Origin: Dyadobacter alkalitolerans DSM 23607
GTDB taxonomy: Bacteria; Bacteroidota; Bacteroidia; Cytophagales; Spirosomataceae
Direction: 5' to 3'
DNA: 64,000 nucleotides
Assembly: GCF_000428845.1 (NCBI RefSeq)
Contig: NZ_AUAS01000001.1
Span: 310,001-374,000, forward strand
Under the pieces are notes generated by a model. The model had not been told where the DNA came from. It ran no database searches and saw only the letters and a list, made by a program, of their open reading frames with translations. A program made the position numbers and the translations under genes. Below, piece after piece: positions 45,568-54,472 of the stretch; position 1 is the stretch's first letter, and every line of letters starts with the position of its first letter.

Positions 45568-45671
45568 ATTAAGAGTATTAGTAAACTTGATTGTTTGATA
45601 ATTAACTGGTGCAATTTACGACGCGGTATTTAAAAAAAACAATCCATTAACATTTGTTTGATAAATAGATC

Positions 45672-46274
45672 TTAAAACAGGATTTTATATTGATCGCGTG
45701 CCGCTCTTCCTACACAAATCACGGACAGCACCATCATATAATGGTTGATATCGACGGGGTCCATAGGAATGGGAAGCTTCCCGGATTTCGTAGATAACGC
45801 GAGCAACATCATTGAAAATATCACCCATAGCGCACTCTTCTGACGGCTCGCAAGCCCTACACAGGATATCAGCAATGTGATCAGAATGGCCAGCGATTTA
45901 ATAATGAGCCCCACATATTCTACACGAAACCAGGTGATGCAATACATAAGGAGTAATCCCAGCCCAATGGTGGACGCGAAAAAATAAGTCCCCGCCCGAT
46001 AGCGCATAATAAGGCACCAGGATGCGGAAACGAGGCAGAATGCGCCTAATGTCATTTCACCTGCCGTGATGACCCCGTACAGTTTTTCAAAACTTTCTAC
46101 GCCCACGTAGACAAGCAAGTCGGTGAGGGCAACGAGGGCAGTGAAAAACAAAAATATGCCCCAAAGCCACCTGCTGATAAACGGCTGGGTCCGGAAATAC
46201 CGGGAGAAAATAAATATGCTGGTAAAACTTAAAACCAAGTTAGAAAATATATGTGGACTGCTGAGTATCTGCAT
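45672..46274 (-). CDS. Integral membrane protein of unknown function
   Basis: 200 residues with about six hydrophobic segments (for example WLWGIFLFFTALVALTDLLV and GLIIKSLAILITLLISCVGL). No family is recognised. Conserved polar points such as HYMMVLSVICVGRAARDQY at the C-terminus end in the cytoplasm or periplasm depending on topology. It is transcribed divergently from sucD with about 100 bases between starts. Confidence 0.75.
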   Translation of the reverse strand: MQILSSPHIFSNLVLSFTSIFIFSRYFRTQPFISRWLWGIFLFFTALVALTDLLVYVGVESFEKLYGVITAGEMTLGAFCLVSASWCLIMRYRAGTYFFASTIGLGLLLMYCITWFRVEYVGLIIKSLAILITLLISCVGLASRQKSALWVIFSMMLLALSTKSGKLPIPMDPVDINHYMMVLSVICVGRAARDQYKILF

Positions 46275-46323
46275 AAACCTGCTTAATATTGTCAGAAAAG
46301 CAATTTACAAATTCTGGCTACAT

Positions 46324-46355
46324 TTTGCTACTTCGTGCTTTTCGTTCTACTTTTA
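46324..46355 (+). promoter_or_regulatory. Promoter for sucD
   Basis: TTTG (46324-46327), 20 bases, then TACTTTTA (46348-46355), a 7 of 8 match to TAnnTTTG. It lies 22 bases before the sucD start. Confidence 0.5.
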
Positions 46356-46377
46356 CCAAAAAAACTGATTTACCAAC

Positions 46378-47256
46378 ATGAGCGTTTTAGTTAATAAAAA
46401 TTCTAAGATTATAGTTCAGGGATTTACCGGATCGGAGGGCTCTTTTCATGCCCAGCAAATGATCGAGTACGGTACTAATGTCGTAGGTGGCGTAACTCCG
46501 GGCAAAGGCGGCCTTTCTCACTTGGAAAGACCTGTTTTCAACACCGTTGACCAGGCTGTGCGTGCTACCGGCGCTGATGTATCTATCATTTTCGTTCCGC
46601 CGGCTTTTGCTGCTGATGCTATAATGGAAGCTGCTGATGCTGGAATTGGCGTTATCGTTTGCATCACCGAAGGTATTCCTACCAAGGACATGATGCAGGC
46701 AAAAGAATATATCAAAAACAAAAATTGCCGCCTGATCGGACCAAACTGCCCGGGTGTTATTACAGCCGAAGAATGTAAAGTGGGCATTATGCCAGGCTTT
46801 ATTTTCAAGAAAGGAACAATTGGCATTGTTTCAAAATCAGGAACGCTTACTTATGAGGCTGTTGACCAGCTAACGCGCGCCGGACTTGGACAAACAACTG
46901 CAATCGGAATCGGTGGTGACCCAATCATTGGCACTACGACCAAAGAAGCGGTTGAATTGTTGATGAATGATCCTGAAACAGAAGCGATTGTAATGATCGG
47001 TGAAATTGGTGGAAGCATGGAAGCGGATGCAGCCAACTACATCAAATCAACTGGAAACAAAAAACCTGTTGTTGGTTTCATCGCCGGACAAACTGCTCCA
47101 AAAGGACGCAGAATGGGCCACGCTGGCGCAATCATCGGCGGTGCTGACGATACGGCTGAGGCTAAAATCAGGATTATGAAGGAGTCGGGTATATTTGTAG
47201 CCGAGTCGCCTGCATTGATCGGCGAAACCATGCTGATCGCACTTGGAAGAAAATAG
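46378..47256 (+). CDS. sucD: Succinate-CoA ligase alpha subunit
   Basis: 292 residues, normal length. It interconverts succinyl-CoA and succinate with substrate-level phosphorylation in the citric acid cycle. CoA-binding [28 protein letters not shown] and the phosphohistidine region [13 protein letters not shown] (His of GHAG) are present. The beta subunit gene sucC is not adjacent, so the two subunits are encoded apart, which is common in Bacteroidota. Confidence 0.96.
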   Translation: MSVLVNKNSKIIVQGFTGSEGSFHAQQMIEYGTNVVGGVTPGKGGLSHLERPVFNTVDQAVRATGADVSIIFVPPAFAADAIMEAADAGIGVIVCITEGIPTKDMMQAKEYIKNKNCRLIGPNCPGVITAEECKVGIMPGFIFKKGTIGIVSKSGTLTYEAVDQLTRAGLGQTTAIGIGGDPIIGTTTKEAVELLMNDPETEAIVMIGEIGGSMEADAANYIKSTGNKKPVVGFIAGQTAPKGRRMGHAGAIIGGADDTAEAKIRIMKESGIFVAESPALIGETMLIALGRK

Positions 47257-47283
47257 TAATCTGATTACATATCACTTGATAAG

Positions 47284-47310
47284 AGGGCTGGGGAAACCCC
47301 GCCCTTTTTT
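47284..47310 (+). terminator. Intrinsic terminator after sucD
   Basis: A nine-pair G/C-rich stem with a one-base bulge (47284-47293 with 47297-47305), 3-base loop, then a run of Ts to 47310. The next gene starts only 7 bases later. Confidence 0.75.
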
Positions 47311-47316
47311 ATAACA

Positions 47317-48498
47317 ATGAAGTCCATATCTTTTACGCTTTTTTGGGCTTTTCTAATAGCTTTTTCCATTTCCGGAACATTCGCTTCCGGTGCGGCCAAA
47401 GTCAATCCTCCCGAACAATATTTCCCGGTTTACGACTACCAGAACGACTGGCTCGTTTACAATCCTCAATACAAGAACTACGTCCATTTTTCCCAGGGCG
47501 TGAACGAGGGCGCGCGCTATGTTAGCCTTTATGTAGATCTGGTCAAAAACCGCCGTTATGATCTGCTTTTGAAGGCTGAAACGGAGAGTTATTTGTTCCT
47601 GGAAGGATCACTTCAAAACAAAATCAACAGCAATGAGTGGCAGGAACTGAACATTGACAGCCTTTATAAAATCTACAAAAAGGATGAATTGCTGCTCACT
47701 ATTTACGGCAGTGCGGGGATCGGAGATAAATCTGTGCTGCTTTGTAACAAAAAGAAATTAAATGACCCAACGACGATCGAACAGGCCGGGCGGAATTTTA
47801 TCAATATCAAACCCATCACATTTACACCGTTCGGTAACTTTGCTGCAATTTCTCTGATTCTGATCCTGATACTCAGCGTGTGGATTTACAATGCTAATCC
47901 CTTGTCCTTTATACGTTTGATTAATCCTATTGAGTTTTTCAACAATGACCCGAGGGACCAGCTTTCAAAGATTAACAAGCCTTATAGCAACACAGTCGTT
48001 TTCTTTGTCATCATCACATCCATGCTGATGAGCTTTGTAGTCGTTTTCCTTTCGGCCAATAAGCTTAATGTATTTTCTGTCAGCACGATATTGTCTGAAA
48101 AGTCTAATACACTACAAATTCTTGGTGACTTCTTTATCCTTTCCGCGATCTTCTTTCTTCTAACTTATGTCAAATACATCTGCATGGTGATGGCAGGAAA
48201 TATGCTGAATCTGGATAAGCAGGTTGACATTATCTTTCTTAAAATAATACAATCCTCTTACCTCTTTTATGCAGCATTGTTTCTGTTCGTTTTTACCCTC
48301 AGCTTCAACCACATAAACTGGCTGCCTGAGATGCGAATGTACGTTCTGGCCCCATTTTTGCTGTTCTATTCCGCACGATTCCTGGCCTTGTACATTGTCA
48401 CCAAGCCGCCGGGCTCGTTGATTAATCTGTATTTATTTTCTTACCTTTGCGTCATTGAAATAATCCCGCTCATTGTCGGCATAAAGTTTGCTTTGTAA
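47317..48498 (+). CDS. DUF4271 domain-containing membrane protein
   Basis: 393 residues. Signal peptide (cut near GTFASGA), a periplasmic domain of about 150 residues, then six or so membrane segments over residues 175-393. The membrane part matches DUF4271, often encoded just before a uroporphyrinogen-III synthase-like gene in Bacteroidota, as here. Function unknown. Start ATG at 47317 directly follows the sucD terminator. Confidence 0.85.
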   Translation: MKSISFTLFWAFLIAFSISGTFASGAAKVNPPEQYFPVYDYQNDWLVYNPQYKNYVHFSQGVNEGARYVSLYVDLVKNRRYDLLLKAETESYLFLEGSLQNKINSNEWQELNIDSLYKIYKKDELLLTIYGSAGIGDKSVLLCNKKKLNDPTTIEQAGRNFINIKPITFTPFGNFAAISLILILILSVWIYNANPLSFIRLINPIEFFNNDPRDQLSKINKPYSNTVVFFVIITSMLMSFVVVFLSANKLNVFSVSTILSEKSNTLQILGDFFILSAIFFLLTYVKYICMVMAGNMLNLDKQVDIIFLKIIQSSYLFYAALFLFVFTLSFNHINWLPEMRMYVLAPFLLFYSARFLALYIVTKPPGSLINLYLFSYLCVIEIIPLIVGIKFAL

Positions 48499-48540
48499 TT
48501 GCAGAGAGTGAAACGGAACTTAAACTAATGAGGATTATAC

Positions 48541-49323
48541 ATGAGTGATACCATCAATTTTGATCAGGAGCGGCTTAAAAAAGTAACCAGTCTTTTAGTT
48601 AGTCAATCCAGACCAGCCGACGAGAATTCACCTTATTATGAATTGGCCAAAAAGTATAATATCAAAGTAGATTTCAGGCCGTTTATACAAATCGACGGAG
48701 TTTCTTACAAAGACTTCCGTAAACAAAAAATCAACATTCTGGATCATACTGCGGTCATTTTCACAAGCCGTAACGCCATTGATCATTTTTTCCGGATTTG
48801 TAACGAGGGAAGAGTTGAGGTGCCGGCAACAATGAAATATTTCTGCATCTCAGAACAGACTGCCAATTATCTCCAGAAATACATTGTCATTCGCAAAAGA
48901 AAGATCTTTACAGGCACCAAAACGGCGGCCGAACTGATCGAGCTGATGCGGAAACACAAGAAAGAGAAATTCCTGTACCCATGTTCGGACGTGCGCAAAA
49001 ACGATATTCCGGAGTTTGCAGATACGGAGGAGTTCCACTTCACTGAAGCTACCATGTATCAGACTGGCTCAGCCGATCTTTCTGACCTGGAAGACGTTTA
49101 CTACGACATTATAGCATTTTTTAGTCCGTCGGGGATCAAATCACTATACGACAACTTCCCTGACTTCAAGCAAAATTCTACCAGAATTGCGGCTTTCGGC
49201 CCTACAACCGCGAAAGCGGTTACAGATGCAGGACTTTTTCTGGACATTCAGGCACCTTTGCCAAATGCCCCATCCATGACCGGCGCGCTTGACCTTTATA
49301 TCAGGCAAGCGAACAATGTTTAG
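48541..49323 (+). CDS. hemD: Uroporphyrinogen-III synthase family protein
   Basis: 260 residues. It would cyclise hydroxymethylbilane to uroporphyrinogen III in heme synthesis. Family features are weak as usual: VIFTSRNAIDHFFRICNE near residue 75, CISEQTANYLQKY, and IAFFSPSGIKSLYDNFPDF with RIAAFGPTTAKAVTDAGLF near the C-terminus. No other heme gene is near. It follows the DUF4271 gene by 42 bases on the same strand, a conserved pairing. A terminator follows. Confidence 0.85.
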   Translation: MSDTINFDQERLKKVTSLLVSQSRPADENSPYYELAKKYNIKVDFRPFIQIDGVSYKDFRKQKINILDHTAVIFTSRNAIDHFFRICNEGRVEVPATMKYFCISEQTANYLQKYIVIRKRKIFTGTKTAAELIELMRKHKKEKFLYPCSDVRKNDIPEFADTEEFHFTEATMYQTGSADLSDLEDVYYDIIAFFSPSGIKSLYDNFPDFKQNSTRIAAFGPTTAKAVTDAGLFLDIQAPLPNAPSMTGALDLYIRQANNV

Positions 49324-49337
49324 ACCGAATTTTGTCC

Positions 49338-49370
49338 AAAAAAGCCCCGGAAATTTTCCGGGGCTTTTTT
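49338..49370 (+). terminator. Intrinsic terminator after hemD
   Basis: A 13-bp perfect stem (49338-49350 with 49358-49370) with a 7-base loop and a run of Ts in the 3' arm. Strong and G/C-rich at the core. Confidence 0.9.
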
Positions 49371-49455
49371 GTTATTTTATCAATTTTTTTAAGCAATATG
49401 CGTTATAAATGAAATCCGAAAACTCCCAGCGTGTTCCTTAACCAAACCCACAGGC

Positions 49456-50433
49456 ATGACTTTGACTTTTATTATTCGAAGTATTAAATATAACAGGCTG
49501 CTTGCAATAATACTCCTGACCACCAACGGTGCGATGGCTCAGAAAGACGCACAATTCAGCTTATTTTCTCTTAACCAGCTTTACCTTAATCCAGCAGCTG
49601 CCGGCGCAGACGGGCTTACGAAGTTTCAGCTCACGCACAGAACGCAATATGCTGGCTACCAGGGAACAAATATTTCGGATGAAGGCGGCGCATTGTCAAC
49701 GCAACTTTTTTCTTTCAGTATGCCTATCAAGAATTTCGGGATAGGCTTTTACGCGCTGAATGACCGCAGCGGCCCGCGTACAGATCAGGATTTCAAATTG
49801 TCTGCAGCATATAAGATCCCGGCGTTTGGTGGGAATTTTCAGGTTGGGGCGAGTGCAGGATTATTCAGGCAATCAATCGATTACAGCAAATTAAGATATC
49901 AGGATCTGGACGATCCGTTGATTCCAACCGGAAACATTTCAGAAATCAATCCTGATTTTTCTGTGGGGGCCCGTTTTGAAAATGAGACATTCTATGCAGG
50001 CGTATCTTTAAATCACTTACTGGAACCAAAATACCAGCTCGGATCAACAACAGCGACTAACCCATTACCGAAGACATTATACTTCAATGCAGGTTTAAAT
50101 ATTGAACTGGGTTACCTTCTTGATATACAGCCAATTGTTTTATTAAAATCCGACATCAGCACGTTCTCTGCCGAGGGTGGCGCGACGGTTACTTATAACA
50201 AACGTTATTGGATTGGTGGAACTTACAGACAGCAGGACACCTACTTTATCGTAATGGGCGGAATTTATTTACTACCCGATCAATCGCTTAGGTTATCAGG
50301 AGCGTATGATCTTGTATTAGGGGGAAATGATTCGAAAGCACCGTCGTCTTTCGAAGTAATGCTGTCGTACGCGCTGCCATCGCCAAAGTTTGGCAAGAAG
50401 ACAATCATCCGGACGCCCCGTTTCAGGTTTTGA
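49456..50433 (+). CDS. PorP/SprF family type IX secretion membrane protein
   Basis: 325 residues. An exported outer-membrane beta-barrel. The N-terminus MAQKDAQFSLFSLNQLYLNP and AAAGADG are typical of PorP/SprF proteins, which help secrete or attach T9SS cargo such as gliding adhesins. The C-terminal strands end in VMLSYALPSPKFGKK and a basic tail. Its specific partner cannot be told. It is separated from gldK by a 355-base gap and probably has its own transcript. Confidence 0.9.
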   Translation: MTLTFIIRSIKYNRLLAIILLTTNGAMAQKDAQFSLFSLNQLYLNPAAAGADGLTKFQLTHRTQYAGYQGTNISDEGGALSTQLFSFSMPIKNFGIGFYALNDRSGPRTDQDFKLSAAYKIPAFGGNFQVGASAGLFRQSIDYSKLRYQDLDDPLIPTGNISEINPDFSVGARFENETFYAGVSLNHLLEPKYQLGSTTATNPLPKTLYFNAGLNIELGYLLDIQPIVLLKSDISTFSAEGGATVTYNKRYWIGGTYRQQDTYFIVMGGIYLLPDQSLRLSGAYDLVLGGNDSKAPSSFEVMLSYALPSPKFGKKTIIRTPRFRF

Positions 50434-50788
50434 CACAACTTTACAGTCTCCGTATATAGTACTATGGAATCCGGAAATTATTTAAAATCGCAAGGATTTT
50501 GGCAATTATTAAACGGTTTTTGTAAACCAGCAGATAATTGAAAGTGATCAGTTTGCGAAACTTTAATTTATATTTGTAAAATAATCTTGCCTTATACCAT
50601 TTATCTTATTCTTACGTTAACTCGATAAATGCAGGCTTGGTTATCGTTTCGGGAGCTTCACAATATAATTTCTCCCAGATTTTACTGAGCGTGAGATTGT
50701 TATTTTTGTTTTTATTTCAAGTATACTATATATCACCAGTCGACGTTTTTAGGCTAACATTTTATTATTCAAATTTTACAAAAACACT
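50434..50788 (+). promoter_or_regulatory. Gene-free leader before gldK with a candidate -7 box
   Basis: 355 bases without a gene. TATATTTG at 50569-50576 matches TAnnTTTG, with a TTTG 13 bases before it, too close for the usual spacing. The remainder is A/T-rich. A transcript starting at this box would have an untranslated leader of about 210 bases before gldK. No hairpin of note was seen in it. Confidence 0.4.
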
Positions 50789-51862
50789 ATGAATGTGAAA
50801 GTGTTCTATCGGGATGGAGTCAAAAGCCTGCTTTTGGTAGCCGCTCTTATGCTGATGCAAAGTTGCGGGTTTATTAAGAGTAAGTTTGGCAAGGGAGGAC
50901 AAGAAGAAAGCGGGATTCAAAACGGGGAAATTACAGCGACAGCCCGTAAAGGTTATAAGCAGACAACACCGGCTGGAATGGTGGTAATCCCATCAGGTTC
51001 CTTTGTAATGGGACAAGCCGATGAAGATATAGCTTCCTCCATGAACAACATGAACCGGCGCGTGACGATCAGCTCATTCTTTATGGATGATACGGAGATC
51101 ACAAACAACGAATACCGCCAGTTTGTGAATGCCTTGCTGGTTGACTCGGTTTCAGTTTTGGGAGAAGAAGAAATTATGTCCAAATACTATCCTGATACAA
51201 CAGCATGGAAAAAAGACTTTGCATATTCTAACGGTGACCCATTTGTTGAATATTACTACCAACATCCAGGATTCGATACTTACCCGGTTGTAGGTGTTAG
51301 CTGGCAAGGTGCCCAGTATTTCTCTAAATGGCGTACCAATCTTTTGCATGACTTCCAAAACAAAGAAGGACAGTTCAACTCAACAGGTTTCCGTCTTCCG
51401 ACAGAGGCAGAATGGGAATGGGCAGCAAGAGGCGGACGTGCAGTTGCGAAATACCCTTGGGGTAATCCTTACACCATGAATGCAAAAGGATGCTTCCTGG
51501 CGAACTTTAAGCCACAACGCGGAAACTATGATGCGGATGGCTATCCTTACACAGGCCCTGCAAATGCATACAATCCTAATGATTTCGGCCTTTACAATAT
51601 GGCTGGAAACGTTGCAGAATGGACTTCGGATGCTTATACAGATAATGCAACAGCCATTGTTTGGGATATGAACCCTAGATATGACAATCCAGACGAACCC
51701 CGCAAAGTTGTGAAAGGCGGTTCATGGAAAGACATCGCTTACTACTTACAGACCGGCACGAGAACTTTCGAATACGAAACTGAGCGTCGTGCATTCATCG
51801 GCTTCCGCTGCGTAATGGACAATGTTAATGACCGCGGAGGTGCCCGTGCACGCCGTCGCTAG
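50789..51862 (+). CDS. gldK: Gliding motility/type IX secretion lipoprotein GldK
   Basis: 357 residues. Lipoprotein signal (MLMQSCGFIKSKFG, lipobox Cys near residue 26) and a formylglycine-generating enzyme-like domain: GMVVIPSGSFVMGQADEDIA, FFMDDTEITNNEYRQFVNAL, GFRLPTEAEWEWAARGG and the end FIGFRCVMDN. GldK and GldN form the periplasmic ring linked to the outer membrane. It is expected to be structural, not enzymatic. It heads gldKLMN but is separated from gldL by 117 bases with a terminator. Confidence 0.93.
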   Translation: MNVKVFYRDGVKSLLLVAALMLMQSCGFIKSKFGKGGQEESGIQNGEITATARKGYKQTTPAGMVVIPSGSFVMGQADEDIASSMNNMNRRVTISSFFMDDTEITNNEYRQFVNALLVDSVSVLGEEEIMSKYYPDTTAWKKDFAYSNGDPFVEYYYQHPGFDTYPVVGVSWQGAQYFSKWRTNLLHDFQNKEGQFNSTGFRLPTEAEWEWAARGGRAVAKYPWGNPYTMNAKGCFLANFKPQRGNYDADGYPYTGPANAYNPNDFGLYNMAGNVAEWTSDAYTDNATAIVWDMNPRYDNPDEPRKVVKGGSWKDIAYYLQTGTRTFEYETERRAFIGFRCVMDNVNDRGGARARRR

Positions 51863-51876
51863 ATAGAATCTCTTCT

Positions 51877-51911
51877 AAAAAGAAGCAGCGTTCCAAACAC
51901 TGCTTCTTTTT
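51877..51911 (+). terminator. Intrinsic terminator between gldK and gldL
   Basis: A 12-bp perfect outer stem (51877-51888 with 51900-51911) plus three inner pairs, followed by a run of Ts. It lies 14 bases past the gldK stop, within what is usually a single operon. Confidence 0.75.
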
Positions 51912-51979
51912 TACGACCTTTTCAAAACACTTTTCTTTATCAATATCTAATTTTTTCACTGTAACTGATTTCAATAAGT

Positions 51980-52795
51980 ATGGCTAAGAATAGCGGACCT
52001 AATTTTTTTTGGGATAAACTGGTACCAACAATATATAGCGCAGGTGCTGCCGTTGTTATTTTGGGAGCGTTAGCAAAAATTCAACACTGGGACTTCGGCG
52101 GTCCTTTACTAATTGCAGGATTGGGTACAGAGGTACTTATATTTTTACTTTATGCACTTCAGACACTAACACAATCTTCTGACCGCGATCCGGATTGGAC
52201 TCGTGTTTACCCTGAGCTTGCCGACGACTATAATGGTCCTGCAATTACTCGTGGATCTACATCTTCAAGTGGTGTTACTGCTAAGCTGGACAATATGCTC
52301 GACAATGCTAAACTAGGACCTGAGGTTTTCGACAGTCTTGGAAAAGGTTTCAGAAACCTTTCTGAAACAGTTGGCAAGATCCGCGATCTGACCGATGCAA
52401 CTGTTGCTACTAATGATTACGCAAGAAATGTGAAAAGTGCGTCAACGGCGATCAATGATATGAATAAATCTTACGGTGTTGCCATCAGTGCAATGAGTTC
52501 TATGGCTGACGCCACCAAAGATGCACAATCATACCGTGAGCAGTTTCAGCAAATCACCAAGAATATGGGCGCGTTGAACGCGGTTTATGAGCTTGAATTG
52601 CAGGATACAACCAAGCATTTGAAAGCAATGAATGCGTTCTATGGCAACCTTACTACTGCGATGGAAAACATGGCTGACGCTACCAAAGAGTCGCAAGTGT
52701 TTAAAAATGAAATGTCTAAACTGACGACCAACATCTCGTCCCTGAATGGCATTTATGGCAATATGCTGACTGCCATGCGTGGCAGCAATGCATAA
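51980..52795 (+). CDS. gldL: Gliding motility/type IX secretion motor protein GldL
   Basis: 271 residues. Two N-terminal membrane segments (about residues 15-65: LVPTIYSAGAAVVILGALA and GPLLIAGLGTEVLIFLLYAL) with GAxAKIQHWDF between them, then a long cytoplasmic helical tail. GldL and GldM form the proton-driven rotary motor of type IX secretion. The tail has repeated ADATKDAQSYREQ/ADATKESQVFKNE segments. It follows gldK after a terminator and precedes gldM by 37 bases. Confidence 0.95.
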   Translation: MAKNSGPNFFWDKLVPTIYSAGAAVVILGALAKIQHWDFGGPLLIAGLGTEVLIFLLYALQTLTQSSDRDPDWTRVYPELADDYNGPAITRGSTSSSGVTAKLDNMLDNAKLGPEVFDSLGKGFRNLSETVGKIRDLTDATVATNDYARNVKSASTAINDMNKSYGVAISAMSSMADATKDAQSYREQFQQITKNMGALNAVYELELQDTTKHLKAMNAFYGNLTTAMENMADATKESQVFKNEMSKLTTNISSLNGIYGNMLTAMRGSNA

Positions 52796-52832
52796 TAAAT
52801 TATTCAATCACTGATAACTGATTACTGAATAT

Positions 52833-54425
52833 ATGGCAGGTGGAAAAGAAACACCCCGTCAAAAGATGATTGGCATGATGTACCTGGTACTTACTGCAAT
52901 GCTCGCATTGCAGGTGAGCTCAGCCATCATAGAAAAATTCATTCTTCTGAACAATTCTTTGGAACTATCCTCCGGAGCAGCTAATAAAATAAACCAGGAA
53001 ACTGTACTTAAAATTAAAGCGGCAGTTGAAAAAGCTGGTAACAGGTCGGCCGATGTGGCGGTAATCAAACAAGCTGAAGAGGTTCGCAAGTTTACTGCTG
53101 ACATTACCAATGAGATCAATACATTGAAGCAGGAGATTATTGCCAAAGCGGGTGGCGGATTAAATGAGGAAGGTGGAATTAAAAACCCGGATGAAGAAGC
53201 CAAAGTTGCTGAATTGATGATTGCACAAGGAAAAAAAGGGAAGGCGTATGGTTTGAAAGAAACGCTTAATGCGTACACTGCAAGGTTAAATGCTTTATCT
53301 CCTAATAAATTCCAAATGCTGGCAATGGACGGCAGAGAAGATCCAGGCGTTAAAACAAATAAGGACCAACGCAATAAGGATTTCGCTGAACTGAATTTTG
53401 AATCGACTCCTGTTGCAGCTGCATTGGCGGTTTTAAGTCAGAAACAAACAGACATTCGCCGCATGGAAGGTGAAGTCTTGAATTACCTTGCAAGTAAGGT
53501 TGGAGCAGCAGACGTTAAATTTGACCGCGTTCTGGCAATGGTTAGCGCTGATGCAAAAACAGTTGTTGCAGGCACGAAATTCAAAGGACAAATGTTCATC
53601 GCAGCTTCTGCTTCTGGAATAACACCACGTATGAGCTTGAACGGCTCACCCGTAAAGGTTGAAAACGGCGTTGGTATGATCGAATTTACTGCGCAAGGTG
53701 GCGGCTATAATGCAGAAGGCGTCGTGCGGAAAGAACTACAAGCTCGCATTACGATCCCTACTCCATCAGGACGGGATACAACTTATACGATGAACCAGGA
53801 GTACTTCGTTGTGAAGCCTTCCTACCAGATTGAAACAGGAACACTTCCTCCTTTATACCTGGGTTGCGCTAATAAATTAAGCATTCAAAGCCCGGCATTG
53901 GGACCACTTTGGGCACCAAGCTTCTCAACTGACGGTGGAGAAATTATCCAGAGCGGACAAAAAGGAAAATTCACGATTGTTCCTAACAAAGCGCAGTTGA
54001 ATATTACTGTTAGCAATGCTGGCAACGTTCTGGGATCTGAGCCATTCAGAGTAAATAAAGTGCCTAAGCCTTCGCTTGAAGTGAGAGTCAATGGTGCTGC
54101 CTATGACGAACGTAAAGGAACACCTGCTTCTGGCACGCGTAGCATTCAGGTAATCGCTGTTCCTGATGAAAGCTTTAAGAATTTCTCTCCTGAAGATGCG
54201 AAATTTAGGGTATCCCAAGTTGAGATTTCCCTGGCGCGGAACAACAGAAGAATTGGCGGTGTTACATTGAATGGTGGTGGTGGATCTATATCCTCATTAG
54301 CGCAACAAGCACAACCTGGTGATCGTTATGTGGTTACAATCTTAAAAGTAGAGCGCCAGAATTTTAAGGGTGCTGTCAACGAAGTTGAGATGGGTAATCA
54401 ATACAGAACTGTTCCGCTATACTAA
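52833..54425 (+). CDS. gldM: Gliding motility/type IX secretion motor protein GldM
   Basis: 530 residues. One N-terminal membrane segment (MIGMMYLVLTAMLALQVSSA) and a long periplasmic part with four domains. Motor stator partner of GldL; it extends through the periplasm to the GldK/GldN ring. The opening KETPRQKMIGMMYLVLTAML is the GldM signature. The gene follows gldL by 37 bases and precedes gldN by about 47. Confidence 0.95.
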   Translation: MAGGKETPRQKMIGMMYLVLTAMLALQVSSAIIEKFILLNNSLELSSGAANKINQETVLKIKAAVEKAGNRSADVAVIKQAEEVRKFTADITNEINTLKQEIIAKAGGGLNEEGGIKNPDEEAKVAELMIAQGKKGKAYGLKETLNAYTARLNALSPNKFQMLAMDGREDPGVKTNKDQRNKDFAELNFESTPVAAALAVLSQKQTDIRRMEGEVLNYLASKVGAADVKFDRVLAMVSADAKTVVAGTKFKGQMFIAASASGITPRMSLNGSPVKVENGVGMIEFTAQGGGYNAEGVVRKELQARITIPTPSGRDTTYTMNQEYFVVKPSYQIETGTLPPLYLGCANKLSIQSPALGPLWAPSFSTDGGEIIQSGQKGKFTIVPNKAQLNITVSNAGNVLGSEPFRVNKVPKPSLEVRVNGAAYDERKGTPASGTRSIQVIAVPDESFKNFSPEDAKFRVSQVEISLARNNRRIGGVTLNGGGGSISSLAQQAQPGDRYVVTILKVERQNFKGAVNEVEMGNQYRTVPLY

Positions 54426-54472
54426 TACTTCAATTTTAATCGTTGATTGGGCAATACAACCTTATGTATGTT

